DNA from: Owenia fusiformis
Taxonomy: Eukaryota > Annelida > Polychaeta > Sabellida > Oweniidae
Assembly (NCBI GenBank): GCA_903813345.2
Contig: CAIIXF020000011.1
Location: 26,094,166-26,158,165 of the forward strand
Length of the DNA stretch: 64,000 nucleotides
Direction of reading: 5' to 3'
Position 1 is the first letter of the stretch; the number at the start of each line of letters is the position of its first letter. This document shows positions 43,756-56,349 of this stretch, piece after piece. The notes beneath the pieces were generated by a model. The model ran no database searches. It saw only the letters and a list, made by a program, of their open reading frames with translations, and was not told the origin of the DNA. The position numbers and the translations under genes are program-made.

Positions 43756-44836
43756 GTTGAATTTGTGTAATTTTAAATTTAACACATCGAGTAACCTTTA
43801 CACTCAGTCCCATATGTTCAATAATTATGTGAATAATTTCAACATTTGAAAACAATGGTTAAAATCGAAACTGAATGGAATTGAATTAAATAACAAATAT
43901 GTCGTTACCCTTTAGCATTTGGATACATCAATAAATCACTGAGCATAATGCTAATGTACGAATGGAGAGTAAGCGCTTACACTTTGAACTGATACACTCG
44001 AGCCTTTTAATAAAATCGTTTACATATTTGAATCAAGGATTAATTAGGTCAAATAAAATTAATTGAAAACATAAGAAAAGTTTGTCCAATGAATAATTCT
44101 ATATAGTTGTCAATGTTACATCGGATGATGAAATAATTATATCAAGGAAAAAATAAATTCAGATTTTGTTATTTAATCAAAAATGAGGATAGGTACTGGA
44201 TCAACAAAATCCAATGGGCCATCAACATGGAGCAGACACAGTTTGAAATACTACATGTAAGAAGTGGGGCCATCTGGTCAACACTAAATGAATTCACCTC
44301 TTCGATCAGCACATAAATAATATTGATTTGAGATCTTATCATTTTATAATATACAACTACTATTGCCGAGTCTGCCTTTGATATGCAAAATAATCTAAAA
44401 ATGATAAGACCAACATTTTTCAGGTCCAATAACATCGTAGTTGGAATTTTAAAGAAGATTTGTCTGAGCATCTTAATCATATTAGGATTATACTGGGTGA
44501 TCATAACAATACGAACTGAAGGTAATACTTGCCATATGCATTATACCATAAATTATTAACATCTAGTGTAAACTATTCTTAGATTGCAAGTTCCTGAAAT
44601 GTGATGGGATAGAGGTGATGGGGGGGGGGGGTGGACACTGTCTTTCTGTACACTACCTTAGATAATTAGATTTATCTCATTGCAAGGGTTAAATTAACGA
44701 CTACATTACATTCCAAATCTAGCTATGCATGTATTTCTTACCTCAATCGATTCTAAACACCCCTAGAAACGTTCTCCCGATGGCAATAAAAAGACGCGAC
44801 TGTCCCAAATTGCAGTAGTATACACTTCAATTGAAA
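43756..44836. other. divergent intergenic region between fucosyltransferase and sulfotransferase 1
   Basis: The two genes are transcribed away from each other over about 1.1 kb, so promoters for both should lie here. I see no clear TATA box. It holds a 12-G run at 44620-44631. An open frame at 44169-44504 (minus) has no family signature. Confidence 0.45.
44620..44631 (+). repeat. G12 homopolymer
   Basis: Twelve G in a row, followed by GTGGACACTG, about 200 bp upstream of the sulfotransferase 1 start. Confidence 0.85.
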
Positions 44837-46630
44837 ATGAAAATTCCGATTTATTTATTACTATTTCTAGTCCTTGTTGATGATAGAGGCTACACGTTAG
44901 ATTCAGTTTCTCGCGATACCGGAAGTGACGTTGACTCTGATGGCGACAAAGGGAAGGGCTATGGTATAATGTCACCGTGCAGACCTGTGGGACTATCTGA
45001 TGATCCATTACCAATTACAGCATTGTCTAGTTCACCAGGATCTGGGAATACATGGACAAGGTTTCTAATACAGCAATTGACAGGTTTGTTTCGGATGTAA
45101 CCTCCAAATTAATGCACTTGTCTTCAACACTGTGTCCACGAACATTAAAATTGGCATTCATGTCAAAGACGCAGTTATCATTGATCCTCATTTAAACTGT
45201 TTGTGATTTGTAGAGGGCATTTGTTGGAACGTTAGTGATAATTCATTTTCGAGACGTCACTTATTGGCGAAGGAACCCAACCTTTTAATAAGAAAGACGA
45301 CAGTTTAACTTTTTTTTATATTCCATACATGTTCGCACCAAAGTGTCAATGCACGCCTATTCCCTAAGGAAATGTTATATGATATTGCAGGTATTGCTAC
45401 TGGGAGTGTGTATAAAGCGTCCTGGATGAAGCAAGCAGGATACCCCGGCGAGGGCTTGACAAACGGCTCGGTGGTTGTTGTGAAGACTCACATGCTACCA
45501 TACAAGAAGTTCCAGTTTGACAAGGCAGTGTTGATACTACGCAATGTTAAATCTGCAATGATAGCTGAGCAAAAGAGAAGACACTATTGGAGTTTTAATA
45601 GGGGTTCGAGAGAAATGTTTAAAGATGAAGGTAAGAAGTTGTGCCATTAGCAATTTAAAATTAACCGTTTGTACGATTTATGCTGTTGATAGAAAATCGA
45701 AACTCGAAAGTCGTTTTTCCTAGACCGTGATGGTAATGACTATAATGTTGAAATCCCTTTTAAAATCCCTTGTTTCTGTTTCTATTGCCCCTTTATAATG
45801 AGAATTTTTATGTGAATCACAGTGTTGACCAAGTGATCCAGAGCGCCCTGTTTTTACTTTGGGCTTGGGGAGGGCCGCGTGTGCTCCTTGAGCTCACGTA
45901 TCTCTCAAAGTAAATTAAATCATCTTAAACGGTGGTATTTTGAATTGATGCCTTTGTCTCGTAATATTTCTAAAGGAGTTGGCTTTTTGGCCACCCTGTA
46001 TATCGGTCAAACAGGCATTACAATTCTAAATATGAAAGCCCAAGAGCCGACGGGAAATCACCAAAAATGGTTACAGAACACAACAAGAAAATATCTAAGA
46101 GTCAACCGGTGTTAAGGAAATCAAACCCAAATTATCTCAAATCACAGACCAACTTGAAAAAAACAGTGTCTTATTGTAATCCGCAAGTTGCAGTTTTACA
46201 CTTGAACTGTAACGAAACGGTATTGCCTTCAATCTCCATAAGAACTGATGAACTATTTGCTTAATCTTTAATATTCTTTTCAGACTGGGAGAGGTTTACC
46301 ATGATATACGGAGACGATTGGCTCAATCACAACACGGAATGGATTCAAATCAGTGAACCACTCTACATAGTTCTCTATGACAACCTCATGAATGATCTCA
46401 AATCTGAACTAAGAAAACTTGCCCAGTATTTAGGTTTCACTGCTGATGAATCTCTTTTAGACTGTATTCATAATCACAAAAATTCACTCAAGAAAAAGAA
46501 GAATATGACTGAATTATATCCCTTTAATAAAGAGACTGAACTAAGGCTAGACGGATATTTAGAAGAAATATGCCAGGCATTACAGACTAGATACAACGAT
46601 TTTGACTGTACACCATTGTATGCATTTTAG
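44837..46630 (+). CDS. sulfotransferase 1, WSCD-type sulfotransferase domain
   Basis: Likely a secretory-pathway sulfotransferase using PAPS. Three exons: 44837-45083, 45391-45630 and 46284-46630, all joined in phase 1 (CAG|GTTTGT, TTGCAG|GTATT, AAG|GTAAGA, TTTTCAG|ACTGG), giving 277 aa. The 5'-phosphosulfate loop is SSSPGSGNTWTRF. The 3'-phosphate motif LRNVKSAMIAEQKR keeps Arg and Ser but has Val where RNP is usual. The C-terminal part (YIVLYDNLMNDLKSELRKLA, QYLGF) fits the helix near the end of the domain. A hydrophobic N-terminus (IPIYLLLFLVLV) is a signal peptide or short anchor. No WSC domain is present, unlike vertebrate WSCD1/2. Start: the ATG at 44837; the frame is closed by TAG at 44816. 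The acceptor substrate is unknown. Confidence 0.88.
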
Positions 46631-46871
46631 AGACCACCAAGCATAAATAGATGTAGGTTTAAAATATAATGCTAGTCACAACTAATAATTTATAACTAGA
46701 ATCGATCTGTTACATTTCATCCGTCAGGCTCGGTTTTAGTCGTATTAATGTTAAACTAGGAGAATGTTGCTAGTACAGAATTAGGTCACATGCCAGGATA
46801 CCATATTGTGAAGTAACACTCGTGTTGCATCATCAGAGTGCTGTTGTAGTTATGATTTTGCTTAACATTTT

Positions 46872-46877
46872 AATAAA
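46872..46877 (+). terminator. candidate polyadenylation signal of sulfotransferase 1
   Basis: AATAAA about 240 nt after the stop codon. Confidence 0.4.
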
Positions 46878-47449
46878 CGCATTTTACAGTAACATATAAA
46901 TTAGAGAAAGTGAGCAACCCTGATGTATATTCCTGTCTCGTTTTATACTTCCCGTTACCTATTGTATTATACATTGTACTATGTGGATTTGTTTACAACA
47001 GTGTCATTGGAGCCAAATGGGTAAGTTTTGATCGAATCCAACCGTATTAGATAATACAATTTCATTGTGAATTCATTCCTGAATCAAAGGCTTTCGTATT
47101 ATCTAAAAGATCAATGCACCGGTAAACATATCTAAAAGATAGATATTTACGAAGAAATTGACGCTGGTAATTCTCTCGTGGAGGGTGTTTGTAAAGTAGC
47201 CAAAAATAAATGTACTATGCCCACTTTTTAGAGTCCATCCCAATGCCCCTGCTACATGATCAGGTAATTCAAGATCATATGATCTGATGATAATTAATGG
47301 TACTTGTAACTTGGTAGAGGATCCTGTGTTTGATAATCATAGTCCATGGTATGAAATTCCTAGGATGCCTAATAAAGGAGTTGGTAACACAATATAGCGC
47401 AGCGATATTTGATCTAATATTGACATACCTACACATGTGCAGTGTTGTT

Positions 47450-47840
47450 TTTTTATTATGGCTATTCAATGTTCTTCGGGCTTTTGGGCTGATATATGTG
47501 TGTCATTAGCAGGGGTCAAAAATACAGAAAATTATATGAAATAGATTTTGAGTGCATGTTTTGGGTTTCTCAACAAAATACAACCAAGTTACGCAATCAG
47601 CACATCAACATTTTGAATTGGTTCTTCAATATTGATGATGTTAATGGTATCAACGCATCGTTTTGCATAAAAATGACATATGCTAAAAATGAAATTGAAA
47701 AATGGGTCTTAATACGTATTGAGATGTGGACTGTCATCGTCAGGGGTCAACTATCAATAAATAAGGATTTATTGCGCTTCCTTGACTGACTCTGGTTACG
47801 GCTTAAATTATTTTGCCTCTAGGTAGATATTGCTGTTGTT
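47450..47840 (+). repeat. dispersed duplication, copy 1 (partner at 56.35-56.94 kb)
   Basis: Shares with 56350-56940 the landmarks TTCGGGCTTTTGGGCTGA, GTGTCATTAGCAGGGG, ACATCAACnTTTTGAATTG, GTCAGGGGTCAACTATCAAT and TTCCTTGACTnA in the same order. The 97-codon frame within (47496-47789) is not open in the partner, so it is not a gene. Confidence 0.7.
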
Positions 47841-48164
47841 TATAAAACAATCACCAAGACCTGGTCGAATACATAAAACATTTAGAAAAAAGGTTTTGAT
47901 TTTCACCAAAAATGTGATTATTATATAGCTAGTAGTAATGTCTAAAAATATTTCACCATCAGTTATATCGGCAAAGAACTACACAACAGAACGTTTACAA
48001 TATTACAATTTATTACATACTGTATACACACAAATAACCTACGAATAAACATGTTTGGCATATGGAATACATCCACCATGGTATTAGCTACAGATAAACC
48101 CGTTTGCAAGGTAAAGACAATATAATTTCTCCTCGTGATAAGGCTAAAGTATACTCTATAAGTT

Positions 48165-48310
48165 ATATGTAATGGATATGATATAATGAATCATATAAAA
48201 GGTTAACGTATGCTCCAGAACTTATATATACTATAAGGAGAACTTAAATATAATATAAGGAGAACTATATGTACTATAAGGATACCTTATAAACAATATA
48301 AGGAGTAAGT
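48165..48310 (+). repeat. short degenerate tandem repeat (TATAAGGAGAAC type)
   Basis: Four to five imperfect units around ATATAAGGAGAACTTA or ACTATAAGGA. No coding signal. Confidence 0.6.
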
Positions 48311-49167
48311 AAAATACAATAAACGTCACCTCTCCAACATGAAATTATGTTAATCTTTGGGGTAAGCCCAAAAATAAAATATTTAGGTGTTTGTATTACC
48401 CGGTGATGGTATGCAGCAGTAACGTGGATAGAGGAATATAAGGCGTTTGATTGCATATGTCTCTGATAGACTTTTTCACATGCTCGCTGAATATATAAAC
48501 GTTTCAATACCTCCACAACATTCAAATAGATATATATTTTACATATTTGTCATTGTTTTATGTTTTATAAAACACAGGCAATTATTTCTTGTTTGACTCC
48601 TGGCGATGATAGGGATGAATTTTTGAATTCTTTAAATAAAACTTCCAAGTAGTAAAAATCTAATTTGTTTGAAATTATGAATTTATTAGTCTTGCTCAAA
48701 AGACTGTATCCACCCCCGTCACCTTCACTCTCTTTACCTGGTAATATACAGTCTTGTAACCACTGATTTTATGCAGGTGCTGCCACCTTCCTAAACGGAT
48801 CCGGAAATCATGAATTATTAATGAGGTTGGAACTATTTTATATATCAATACACCACTAACCAGACATGCTTTCTTGTAGTGAGTTTTAGTTAGTAATATT
48901 TTTTATTTTATGCTTTTAAACCTTTGTTAAGAGAGGGACTTAAGTTTAGAAAAGTATTTCTGTACACAAGATAAAATCATGGAAATATAAGTGTAAGTAT
49001 GAGGAACTATTTTCTTGGCAGTGAAGAGGCAATAGCCATGTGCTGCTCTAAGAACAACAAAGAATCTGATTGGCTGATCAAAAGGTGTTACGAGATAACC
49101 ATCTAGCATGAATAATTCATATCAGTGTCAACTTACTGGTGGTTACAAGACCCTAGAGAGAAGGAAA

Positions 49168-49178
49168 GGGGGGGGGGG
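49168..49178 (+). repeat. G11 homopolymer
   Basis: Eleven G in a row inside a purine-rich stretch (GAGAGAAGGAAA before it). Confidence 0.85.
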
Positions 49179-49349
49179 AGTACAGGGTCTTTTAAGCAAG
49201 ACTATGACTTTATTAATAATTCACACAATTTTGTTTAATCTGATTGGCCAATATTTGAAATATTAAACAAAAAACAAGCACATTTATGTGATTACACTAA
49301 TTAACCACTGAAAATTACATTGAAATTATAATCAATATTTCAAGTCAAA

Positions 49350-49500
49350 AGCCCAAAGTTTTTTTTCAGCAAACGTTATTTTAAAAGAATCAAGACATAT
49401 GGACCTCTTTAAAAATTTGTTCAAATGTTGCTCGCTGTATTGTGCTACAGATTTTTCACATTCCGTAGTCGTACCATGGACTATCACTTAAGCCAAAAGG
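49350..49500 (+). repeat. dispersed duplication, second piece of copy 1 (partner at 56.98-57.12 kb)
   Basis: Shares CAGCAAACGnTATTTT, AAAAGAATCAAGACATATG, TTCAAATGTTGCT and CATGGACTA with 56980-57115. In copy 2 this piece almost touches the first piece; here 1.5 kb separates them. Confidence 0.65.
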
Positions 49501-49509
49501 ACGCATGAC

Positions 49510-50810
49510 TCGTTGGATGCACATTCCAGTCTCAAAATCCTGATTCCAGGTATATGTTGATTATGCGTAGTAGTGCATACTATTATAATTTTTGTTGGAT
49601 ATGAAAAACAACAACTGTGATTTGTTCAATTTTATTCTCAAATGTGTTCAATTCATACAAATTCTCAGTTTTTATCATTATTCATTTCGACTTACATTAG
49701 ATATTAGTTGTACACGAACAATGAATTATTATTATGTTATATTGGTTTTATATTTACAATATAAAGTGTCTTAATATAAGACATTTAAACATTGCGTCAA
49801 TGATAAACTATTAGTCTTTGAGAATATATTCGGCAATATTATTTTGCCTTTTGACTTTCTTTGAAATGACATTTACAATCCAGATTGCTCAAACATATAT
49901 TTTAGTATCCGTTATTCGTATGGTTGTTGGACTACTGTATATACATTGTCTTCTGACTAATAGATACTTCGTTAAGTACCCTCTGAAAAATAATTGTGTA
50001 TGTGGTAATAGCGTTGCGATGCAAGACAGAACGATATGATGGTAGTCGTCAACTTCTAGTAACCTTTTATCAATATGCCGATACAGGAGGTTTGCCAAAA
50101 TAAAAGGATGCGTGTAACCCGTTCTCACAATAGAAAAAACGGAGTCATCAAGTAACATAATCAAATGTTCATAACCATTGCTTACTATAGTCGTTACTGC
50201 AACGGTACACATTACACAGCAACGCTCACGGAATAGTAATATGCAGTTTGTAATTAGAAGGTGCTGCGATAATTGAAATCTAAATGTAATTGGAATAACT
50301 TTCATTTTTTAAATGAAATGTGGAAAAACGTCCAAAATCATACAATTTGACATGGATAGCTCGCTCCCTCTCTTTAAAGTAAATGCCCTAAATATATGTG
50401 GCACATTCGGTAGTATTACAAACGATTCGGTCATTGATATAAATTGAACAAACTGGAAAGGATTGGTATCGATATGGTGAACTTTTTGAACACATGTTTC
50501 TCTCAAACCAGTCATCAAAAATTCTGATAATTTTACATATCGTCAATTAAATGGTCATCTTTTGAATGGTAACAATATAATTAAAAATATGTATACTTTT
50601 CTCTATATTGTTTTAGAAAACACATCAGACACTTCTTTTGTTCTTGGAATCATATGTTCGGAATGAAATGTAACATCTATCCGAACCTCATTGGAACAAA
50701 ACGACATAAACACAACGTGTTTAGGCTTCACAATATTGTACTTGTACAAAGGAAAAAAAGTCTGGTTGATTTTAAAAAAGCATCTTGTTAATGAGATAAA
50801 AGGTTTATCT
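49510..50810. other. no gene I can support
   Basis: Between the dispersed repeat and the MITE. The longest frame, 49889-50305 (minus, 138 codons from an ATG), shows no recognised family signature or splice partner. It could be an unknown gene fragment, but composition alone does not support it. Confidence 0.35.
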
Positions 50811-50817
50811 TAATTCT

Positions 50818-51136
50818 TACACTCTTAAAATTATTACTTGGATTTCCTTATATTGAGAAATTGTACTACTCATTTTAAGTCAAAAATTACTTAAATAATC
50901 TTGAACTACTGAATAATTTTTAAGTAATTCATTTATGGTGAATTTACTAATGCAAGGAGAGAAATTGAAATACTTACTGTAGTAATTGTAATACTCATTT
51001 ACATAATTAAGCATTTAAAAAACTCAAAATGACAATATAAGTTAAACCGAAGTAAAACTAAGTATTTAACTTTAAGTAATTTTTATACTTGGGAAATACT
51101 TGGGAAATACTCAAGTAATTCATTTTTAAGAGTGTA
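50818..51136. mobile_element. 319-bp MITE with TACACTCTTAAAA ends
   Basis: Inverted ends: TACACTCTTAAAA, then ATTACTTG, at the left and the complement at the right. TCT flanks both sides (50815-50817 and 51137-51139), a possible 3-bp duplication; TA inside the end is an alternative. The interior is rich in AAGTAATT and ATTACTT words and largely self-complementary. No coding capacity. Confidence 0.8.
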
Positions 51137-51141
51137 TCTAT

Positions 51142-51163
51142 GGGGGGGGGGGGGGGGGGGGGG
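51142..51163 (+). repeat. G22 homopolymer next to the MITE
   Basis: About 22 consecutive G just 5 bp from the right end of the MITE at 50818. The exact length may be limited by sequencing. Confidence 0.8.
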
Positions 51164-51291
51164 TTGGTTTAATTTTTTCAATACTTTGTTAAATCAACCA
51201 AAATTTCCTTTGTCTTTTGCGTAACTATAATGTTAATAGGTCTAAGAAAATGTTGTATATGCTATTTTGTTCCAATAAAGTTCGGAGACAT

Positions 51292-51297
51292 TTTATT
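51292..51297 (-). terminator. candidate polyadenylation signal of sulfotransferase 2
   Basis: AATAAA on the minus strand about 220 nt after the stop codon at 51514. Confidence 0.4.
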
Positions 51298-51513
51298 TCA
51301 TTCTCAAGAAATGGTAGAAAAAACAATTACACTAAAAAAACAAAAAATGTTAACAAAAACAGTTATATAAAATATATATAAATTATTTTCGCATTGAACG
51401 TCGTCAATCAGTCAACATTACATACAGGGTCGTGTTTTTTACAGAATATTTTCAATAATTGGTTAAAGAGAAAAACATTGTTGAATTCAGTTCACTATAT
51501 CGATACATATCCT

Positions 51514-54500
51514 TTAAATTGTTTCTACATTATATTTGAAAGCACATTCTGTGTCGTGAGTTCGGGTTTTGTATACGTCACAGACAGCTTCCATGTATTC
51601 ATTTATACGCCGTCTCTCTCTTGGAGTAAAGGGATCAATTCCATAGTTAACAGCTGGCCGTTGAAAGCCCGACGTATTATCAATGAACGCGCATGGAAGT
51701 CTTTTTAAACTACCCTCCTTTATACCCTCTTTGACTGTGAGGAATTCATGTAATTGTCGTAATGTTCGAACGGTATCATTAACCATGTTCTCATACACGA
51801 GAATTAAGAGCTCCTTTTCGAAACTAATTATCCATTGTAAAGCAAATAGAAGCCATTTCTCAGTGAATGCTATTACATGGGCCCTCCACGTGTCTTCTAA
51901 AAAACAAAGAAATATTACTTGTAGATGTATTGTAAATTAAAGCAATATTTCATCTAAAATTCTAATAGGTAAAACTTTCGATTTTTTTCTTCAAAATGGC
52001 CGGTACACATATTAGCATTACGGGCAGGAATTAGAAGCTCCCACAATTATTTGCCATTTTTAGATTAATATTCATACACATTGTATGTGTCCCAAAAAGT
52101 GAATCGCTTTTTGACAAATTCAAAAATGCATGTCAAAAAATCCAATATCAGAGCTGCCCAACGAGACCTTCATAGCGTCTGTGCCTGTTGTCAGGTGATT
52201 CAAGCTGTCATATGTATTCCAAAATACGTTCTGTTCAAAATTTCAGTTTATTTGATACGCGATAAGGCTACTATTGAAAACTGTTTCAAGGTGAAAGGTT
52301 TGGGTGGAAGATCAATCATAAAGGAATAAAGGGTAAGTTATTACTGTAAATAGACTAATGAAAAAAATGCACTACATCCAACATGCTTTGAATGACGGGA
52401 TAATTATGTTATGAGAGGCGATATCTAAGGAAAAATACACAAATGCATTTTTGCTTGGAAGAAAGTATCACCATGCAGACTGAAATAAGTGGCTTTTCCA
52501 TTGATATTGGATTTTTGACTTGCATTTTTGAAATTGTCAATTCTCACATAATATGAAATCAACTTCTTTCATATTGTAAAACATGCCAATTATACCCTAA
52601 GGCTATTGTATACAAATTTTCAATACATTTGAGTGATCAATTGCTGAGAAAACACTTGTCAGAGAGCGATTCACTTTTTTGGGACATCCGATATAAGAGC
52701 TAACGAAAACAAAATGGCGGATTCATGCATGAATAAAATGTAAATAAGATGTAAATTTCTGGCGTAGAGGGTGAGCCAAAAAGGTAACCCAAACAAACTT
52801 TCATATTAGTAAGTAGGTAATTTAGTTGCAATGGTCTATTGAGAATGGTCGTGATTTCATGGCCATTTTACAAAACATGCTCCAAATGCCAAAAACATAC
52901 CAAAATCACCCAATATGAACTCCCAAATTGTTATCGTTGGGGCTATTTCAAAGATGATATATACACTAGAAGCATCAGATAGTTGAAAAATGAGAGTCAT
53001 TAAACAAGATATCTGTGAGCGTGTAGTAAAAAATCTCCACCCGATGCGTTCAAGTTTGTCTCTTACCCCCCTATCACACCAAACTAGTTCTTACCCGTTC
53101 TTGCCAGTCCTACGAAAATGTCGTAAAACGGGCTCAATCTGGTTGTGGTCGGGAAATATGTCTAAAATAATTAGCTACTTCGTTCATAAACAGTCTTCAA
53201 TACGTCCATCTCATTCGCAGTTCGTCCAGGTCGCACCAGGTCGGTGTGCAACGTCGTATAACGCGTCCCTTAGTCTAGAAGGTCATTATGACCTGATTAC
53301 AGAACGGTATGGTCGCCATCGAATTTTGAATCGATTCAAAATTCTAAAATCTGAGAACGTTCATGAAGTTCGTAAATAGACCTTAGAAAGTTGCAGCTAC
53401 GTTCATTCCGTTCGCACACAGTTTAAAACCAGTTTTGAAGAACGCAGTGGCAACTTGTTTGGTGTGATAGCTATATTTTTGCTCACTCGTTCATAAGCAG
53501 TCTAAACTACGTTCTTAATCAGTTTAAACCCGTTTGCAATTAGTTCTACCTCGTTCTCAATACGTCATCAGACAGTTCAACTCGTTGTTAAAACGTCCCT
53601 AGTAGGATTGAAGTACGACGGTTCCGTTCGTAGTACGTCCAGCTCGTCGTTAGTACGTTGTCTCTCGTTTTAATTGTAGAACGTATCGACCACGAGAACA
53701 TTTTGAGCATGTTCTAAGTTCTAGAAGACCTACCCGTTCGAGTACGTTCGATATAGTTTGTAAATCGACCCCAAACGGTTCTAAGTACGTCCAGTCCGTT
53801 CGTACACAGTTGAAGCCCGTTTTCGAGAACGTAGTGAAAACTAGTTTGGTGTGATAGTAGGGTAAAGACAAGATCGGGATTTTGAGCATGTTTGGTAAAA
53901 TGGACATAAAATCTTGACCAATAATAATAGAGCAATGAAACTTGGTGAAATGAAAGAACCTTGAACAATTGTGCCAAATACGATTTAAAACCCATACCAG
54001 ATGACTGAGTTATTAAAATTTGTTTGGTATACCTCGTTTTGGCTCACCCTGTATTTACTAATATTATAGCTTGTTATTACAAGTCAAGATGAAGAAAGAA
54101 TTGATTAAAACATCACATCGATGTATGGTATTCGGAAACTAGACGGTGGAAATTTGGACAAACGAAGGGTTTCACTCTTCACGATTACGTACCTTCAGTC
54201 TTAAAACGTTCAGGACGCGCATGAGAAATGTGACCACCACTGTGTCTCCTATTCCACTCAGCTAATATCATTCGATACGGGTTTCTAATGACCATGATTC
54301 CACGGTCAAACTTCTCTGAGGGACTAAATCCAATCTGGTGAGATTTTATGACAACAGTCGAGCCATTGATGACACCCTCGCCCATGAAGCCAGCCGCGTG
54401 GAGCTTTCCATCAAAGTGTGTTGTTCCGCTATGTATGCCTAAACAAAATTGTAAGATGGTTAAGAATTAACAAGTTGAAGAAATGACGACTGTCTAAAGA

Positions 54501-55243
54501 ACAAAATCCTTACAATCCCAAAATCGATATTTCAGCATTGATTCAGTAAGGGAATGAAGGAACATGTGACCTAAAAAGAAATTCTGATCGTTTAAGATTT
54601 CCTGTAAAACATCCTCCAATCTCATTTAGCATTTCATTAGTACGCTTGAAACAAATCGTCGTTTGTGTTATATAAACATAGCAGATAGGAAAAAGTATTA
54701 TGGCATATCATGAGAATGCCTTTTCAATAGTTAACTTGTGATAGAGACGATGCTAACGACATGTTCTTGAATAATGTCCATACCCGTTATACATTCTACG
54801 AGGAACCTTGTAAATGTATTTCCTGAGCCCTGTACACTTGCCAATGCGGTAAAAGGCAATATTTTTGAAGAAAATTTCCTTTTGGCACACCGTTTTTTAA
54901 GTTCTTTATACTTGGCAGGATCTTTTTCAGTATATTTTATGTAATCCCTAATGTTGTCTTGAGTGAGGAAACTTAAGTTTTCATCTTCAACAAATTTTGT
55001 TGTAGTAGTAAACGATTCTGTTGTTGTTCTTGTTGTTAATTTTATTGTCGGTGTATTATTGCTGTTAACATTTTCTTCAAGTCTTGTAGTGATATTGTCA
55101 TTTATTTCAGATAGTCTCTCTGTTATCTCATAACCTTCGGAGTCCAGCAGATTGCCTATTAAAATGTAAAACAATGATATCATTAAAACATAAGTTACTG
55201 TCATTATCATCGTGGATGCATCCGCACGTACTACACATCGCAT
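51514..55243 (-). CDS. sulfotransferase 2, WSCD-type, with Thr-rich stem
   Basis: Predicted type II Golgi sulfotransferase of 362 aa from three exons: 55243-54784, 54438-54193 and 51896-51514. All junctions are phase 1, exactly as in sulfotransferase 1 (donors CGG|GTATGG and AAG|GTACGT; acceptors TTTAG|GCATA and TTTTAG|AAGAC). A membrane anchor (about 12-30: MIMTVTYVLMISLFYILIG) precedes a stem with NIT and a Thr run (IKLTTRTTTESFTTTT). The 5'-phosphosulfate loop is ASVQGSGNTFTR, with Gln for the usual Pro. The 3'-phosphate motif is VIRNPYRMILAEWNRR. The last exon has VYENMVND and LRQLHEFL. Intron 2 (2.3 kb) carries nested mobile elements. Start: ATG at 55243; the Met at residue 12 is possible. 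It is tail-to-tail with sulfotransferase 1. Confidence 0.88.
52767..54051. mobile_element. mariner-like non-autonomous element, split by a nested insertion
   Basis: The left end GAGGGTGAGCCAAAA and right end TTTTGGCTCACCCTG are inverted, each next to TA (52765-52766 and 54052-54053). A second layer, GGTAACC/GGTATACC, is also inverted. Without the nested 797-bp element it would be about 490 bp. It sits in intron 2 of sulfotransferase 2. Ends of the AGGGTG-CC type with TA flanks are typical of mariner-group elements; no transposase is present. Confidence 0.75.
53066..53862. mobile_element. non-autonomous inverted-repeat element, copy 2 (797 bp, nested)
   Basis: Same ends and interior as 2866-3645 at high identity, with small indels (one near 53345-53365, where copy 1 has an extra stretch, and one near 53500, where copy 2 does). 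Flanks are TTA (left) and TAA (right). Inserted inside the mariner-like element, so it is the younger of the two insertions. Confidence 0.75.
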
Positions 55244-56340
55244 ACCTACAATTAGGGTGCTTGCTTTTGACCAATGATTTTTATTTATTTTACCTTACAA
55301 TGAAGCCCAAGAATAATTATACTATACTTCTATATTAATTAAACATTACTTAGCATGGTCAATTATTCAATATTTGGACACTTTCAAGTATTATCGATCT
55401 TAATAAGTAATTCACACTTAGCTAGGCAAGGTGTGTCCAATTCTAGCCACTCAGAACAAAGTATTCCATATACATGTACAGTTTGATAACTTCATTGCGT
55501 TATATAACTAACAACCCACCCAAGGTCACTTTTATATTACATCAATTTTAAAATTTCAAGTGTGTTGCAAAGTTTGAAACAACACCTTGGAGGAATGATT
55601 CAGTTCACAAAGTACTGAGTCCAGGGCTTAAACACATGTTATATTCTCGAGACAAAATAGTATGCTAGATTTTTATGACAAAGCATGATGTTATAATTTA
55701 TTTGAGGAATTACATTGATGCAAAATACTAAGTTTCAAGTGTAAGATCGAATACATTACATAGCAGCAGTTTAAAGCAGCCCAAAATTGCTATTTTAAAT
55801 CACTACATTGCTATTATTCAAGCACAAGTCATGGTCATGACGTAGTTTTAAAATAATGCGCAAAATGTATGTCAACGATTTTTTTAACTTGTAATACTTT
55901 TAATAGAACTGAATAGAATATAACTGAGGTCTTTGTTAATGTCCAGAATGAAATCTGAGGTCATATTTGCAATAAATCATAGAATTGAGGTCAATTGAAG
56001 GTCCAATATATTACTACGCATCGTTTCCTCTTTTGCCAAGAGGAGCCATGATTACGTCTCTTGCTTGCCACAATCGTTTAGTTTGAATTGTCACCAGCTA
56101 GTTTCTAAATACTACGCTTCGATGTAATGTTTAAAATGGAGTAGGCATATTTCGTACACCTTTCTTTATCATGATATCCAATGATATAGCCTACATGTTT
56201 TTTAATTAGTACAAAGTTGAAAAACATACGGCAAAAGTAGACCTATTTGATAGTATTTTACAAAATATGAGCCAGCCTAATATGAATTATCGGGGCTTCA
56301 GATGAAAAACACTGATATTAGCAGGTAAACCCCAGACCCT
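55244..56340. other. 5' flank of sulfotransferase 2, no other gene seen
   Basis: AT-rich; should hold the sulfotransferase 2 promoter, but no clear core element is recognised. Confidence 0.4.
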
Positions 56341-56349
56341 ACTATTATT

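Noticed and set aside
44831-44836. Earlier TTG as start of sulfotransferase 1 (similarly TTG at 25476 for TRIM and at 43575 for the fucosyltransferase)
   Set aside because: Animal genes start at ATG. ATGs lie four or fewer codons downstream in the first two cases; the third needs an upstream exon.
49889-50305. 138-codon minus-strand frame from an ATG
   Set aside because: No family signature, no splice support, AT-driven composition.
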